DNA of 64,000 nucleotides from Methylorubrum suomiense (GTDB lineage Bacteria; Pseudomonadota; Alphaproteobacteria; Rhizobiales; Beijerinckiaceae): assembly GCF_022179765.1 (NCBI RefSeq), contig NZ_BPRE01000003.1, positions 1 to 64,000 of the forward strand, in the 5' to 3' direction. The notes under the pieces were generated by a model, which saw nothing but the letters and a program-made list of their open reading frames with translations, was not told the DNA's origin and made no database searches. This document shows, one piece after another, positions 62,972 through 64,000 of the stretch; the stretch's first letter is position 1; each line of letters begins with the position of its first letter. The position numbers were made by a program, and so were the translations under genes.

Positions 62972-64000
62972 ATGTTTTCCGACCATTGGATTCGCAAGGT
63001 CCTGATAGAGGACTTATTCGCCCGTCCCTGCGACCGCATCGCCGTCCGGCAGATCACCGAGCTGCGCGCTCAGATCGTCTCGCTCTACGCGCTGCTCTCG
63101 ATCAACACCTGCGCGCTGTCCTTCACCCATATCGGCCTCGCGCCGGCCTGGCTCACCCTCGCCTTCCCGGCCCTGTTCGTGGCGCTGTCCGCGACCCGAT
63201 TGGTCCAATGGTGGCGGCTGCAACCGGAGACCTTGTCCGGGCACGAAGCGCGACGGCACCTGCGCCTCACGGGCATCCTGGCCATCGCGCTGTCGGTCGT
63301 CTTCCTCGGCTGGTCGTTCGCCCTCAGCGTCCATGGAGGGCCCTACGAGCAGGGGCACATGGCGATCCTCGTCGCCATCACCGTGATCGGCTGCATGTTC
63401 TGCCTGACGCACCTGCCGATCGCCGCCCTCGGCGTCGCGCTGATCGTGACGGTCGCGTTCCCGGCCTATTGCCTGGTGTCCGGCAACGCGGTGTTCATCG
63501 CCATCGCCCTCAACACGACCTTCGTGACGGTCATCATGGGGCGCATTCTCGTCAACAACTTCCTCGCCTTCATCAAGCTCACGCGGTCGCAGCTCGAAGC
63601 GGAGCGGCTCGCCGAGGAGAATGCGCGCCTCGCCCTGACCGACAGCCTGACCGGGCTGCCCAACCGCCGCGCCTTCTTCCAGCAGGTCGAAGCCCTGACC
63701 GAGGAAACGGCGCCGAAGGCGGCCGAGGACGGCCTTCCGTTCGCCCTCGCGATCTTCGATCTCGACCGGTTCAAGCCGATCAACGACACCTACGGCCACA
63801 AGGCCGGCGACCGGGTCCTTCAGGAGACCGGGCGGCGGCTCGCCGCCTTCGCCGGGGCGGAGGTGGTGGTGGCGCGGCTCGGCGGCGACGAATTCGGCGC
63901 CCTCCTCCGCCGACCGGCGGAGGGCGGCGATCCGGCGGAGGTCTGCGCCCGGATCTGCGAGGCCCTCCGGGTCCCGATCCGGCTCGGGGAAGCGCTCGTC
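62972..64000 (+). CDS. Membrane GGDEF protein (diguanylate cyclase), 3' end beyond window
   Basis: 343 codons to the window end with no stop. Start MFSDHWIRKVLIEDLF at 62972. Membrane helices follow (YALLSINTCALS, LTLAFPALFVAL, GILAIALSVVFLGW, ITVIGCMFCL, LIVTVAFPAYCL), then LTDSLTGLPNRRAFFQQ, LDRFKPINDTYGHKAGD and RLGGDEFGAL, so the active site is intact. Possibly continues into an EAL domain, which cannot be seen. Confidence 0.9.
   Translation, partial: MFSDHWIRKVLIEDLFARPCDRIAVRQITELRAQIVSLYALLSINTCALSFTHIGLAPAWLTLAFPALFVALSATRLVQWWRLQPETLSGHEARRHLRLTGILAIALSVVFLGWSFALSVHGGPYEQGHMAILVAITVIGCMFCLTHLPIAALGVALIVTVAFPAYCLVSGNAVFIAIALNTTFVTVIMGRILVNNFLAFIKLTRSQLEAERLAEENARLALTDSLTGLPNRRAFFQQVEALTEETAPKAAEDGLPFALAIFDLDRFKPINDTYGHKAGDRVLQETGRRLAAFAGAEVVVARLGGDEFGALLRRPAEGGDPAEVCARICEALRVPIRLGEALV

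Overview
The window reads as chromosomal DNA of a high-GC alphaproteobacterium of the order Hyphomicrobiales (Rhizobiales), most likely a Methylobacterium/Methylorubrum species. This rests on very high GC at third codon positions, a DUF1013/TrcR cell-cycle regulator, a SUF cluster preceded by Irr-type iron boxes, a Pls/PosA-type NRPS, DUF6481 and Uma2 proteins, and several families of short palindromic intergenic repeats of the kind scattered through such genomes. Taxonomy is inference; I could not run a search.

Layout. 1-4.8 kb: edge of an IS5-type transposase, a 103-bp repeat, a two-domain Inh-type secreted protein, a 2-hydroxyacid dehydrogenase, an AI-2E/PerM-type permease with an extra C-terminal domain, and a single-domain receiver. 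4.9-8.7 kb: pentapeptide-repeat membrane protein followed by a hybrid histidine kinase. 8.8-13.4 kb: small ORF, TrcR, LysR regulator divergent from wrbA, Sua5-type enzyme. 13.5-23.5 kb: two acyl-CoA dehydrogenases, double-GT2 glycosyltransferase, cupin, MutL, ABC-F ATPase. 23.6-30.5 kb: DUF302, NmrA-like protein divergent from an HxlR regulator, PACE efflux protein divergent from a LysR regulator, LuxR-type response regulator, GNAT, DUF983. 30.5-36.1 kb: second copy of the 103-bp repeat, lactate permease, Mn catalase, a deformylase-like protein with its metal ligands altered, cold-shock protein, DUF6481. 36.2-41.8 kb: a run of small, mostly secreted or orphan proteins, a HAD phosphatase and an outer-membrane beta-barrel. 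42-44.8 kb: DEAD-box helicase and diguanylate cyclase. 44.9-53.5 kb: SUF iron-sulfur cluster, read leftwards. 53.6-55 kb: alpha/beta hydrolase and a BrnT/BrnA toxin-antitoxin pair whose toxin appears frameshifted. 55-64 kb: Pls/PosA-type NRPS, histidine phosphatase, PPK2 kinase, CoaBC, and a GGDEF protein cut by the window end.

How it fits together. The clearest functional unit is the SUF cluster: cysteine desulfurase, sufB, a secreted NTR/TIMP-like protein, sufC, sufD, sufS, sufT, then (past an opposite-strand Uma2 gene) sufA. Upstream are two tandem ICE/Irr-like boxes, which suggests iron control through Irr. Signalling genes are frequent (hybrid kinase, two stand-alone response regulators, two GGDEF proteins). 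Three regulator/target pairs (LysR-wrbA, HxlR-NmrA, LysR-PACE) are divergent with palindromes between them. I saw no rRNA, tRNA or CRISPR array.
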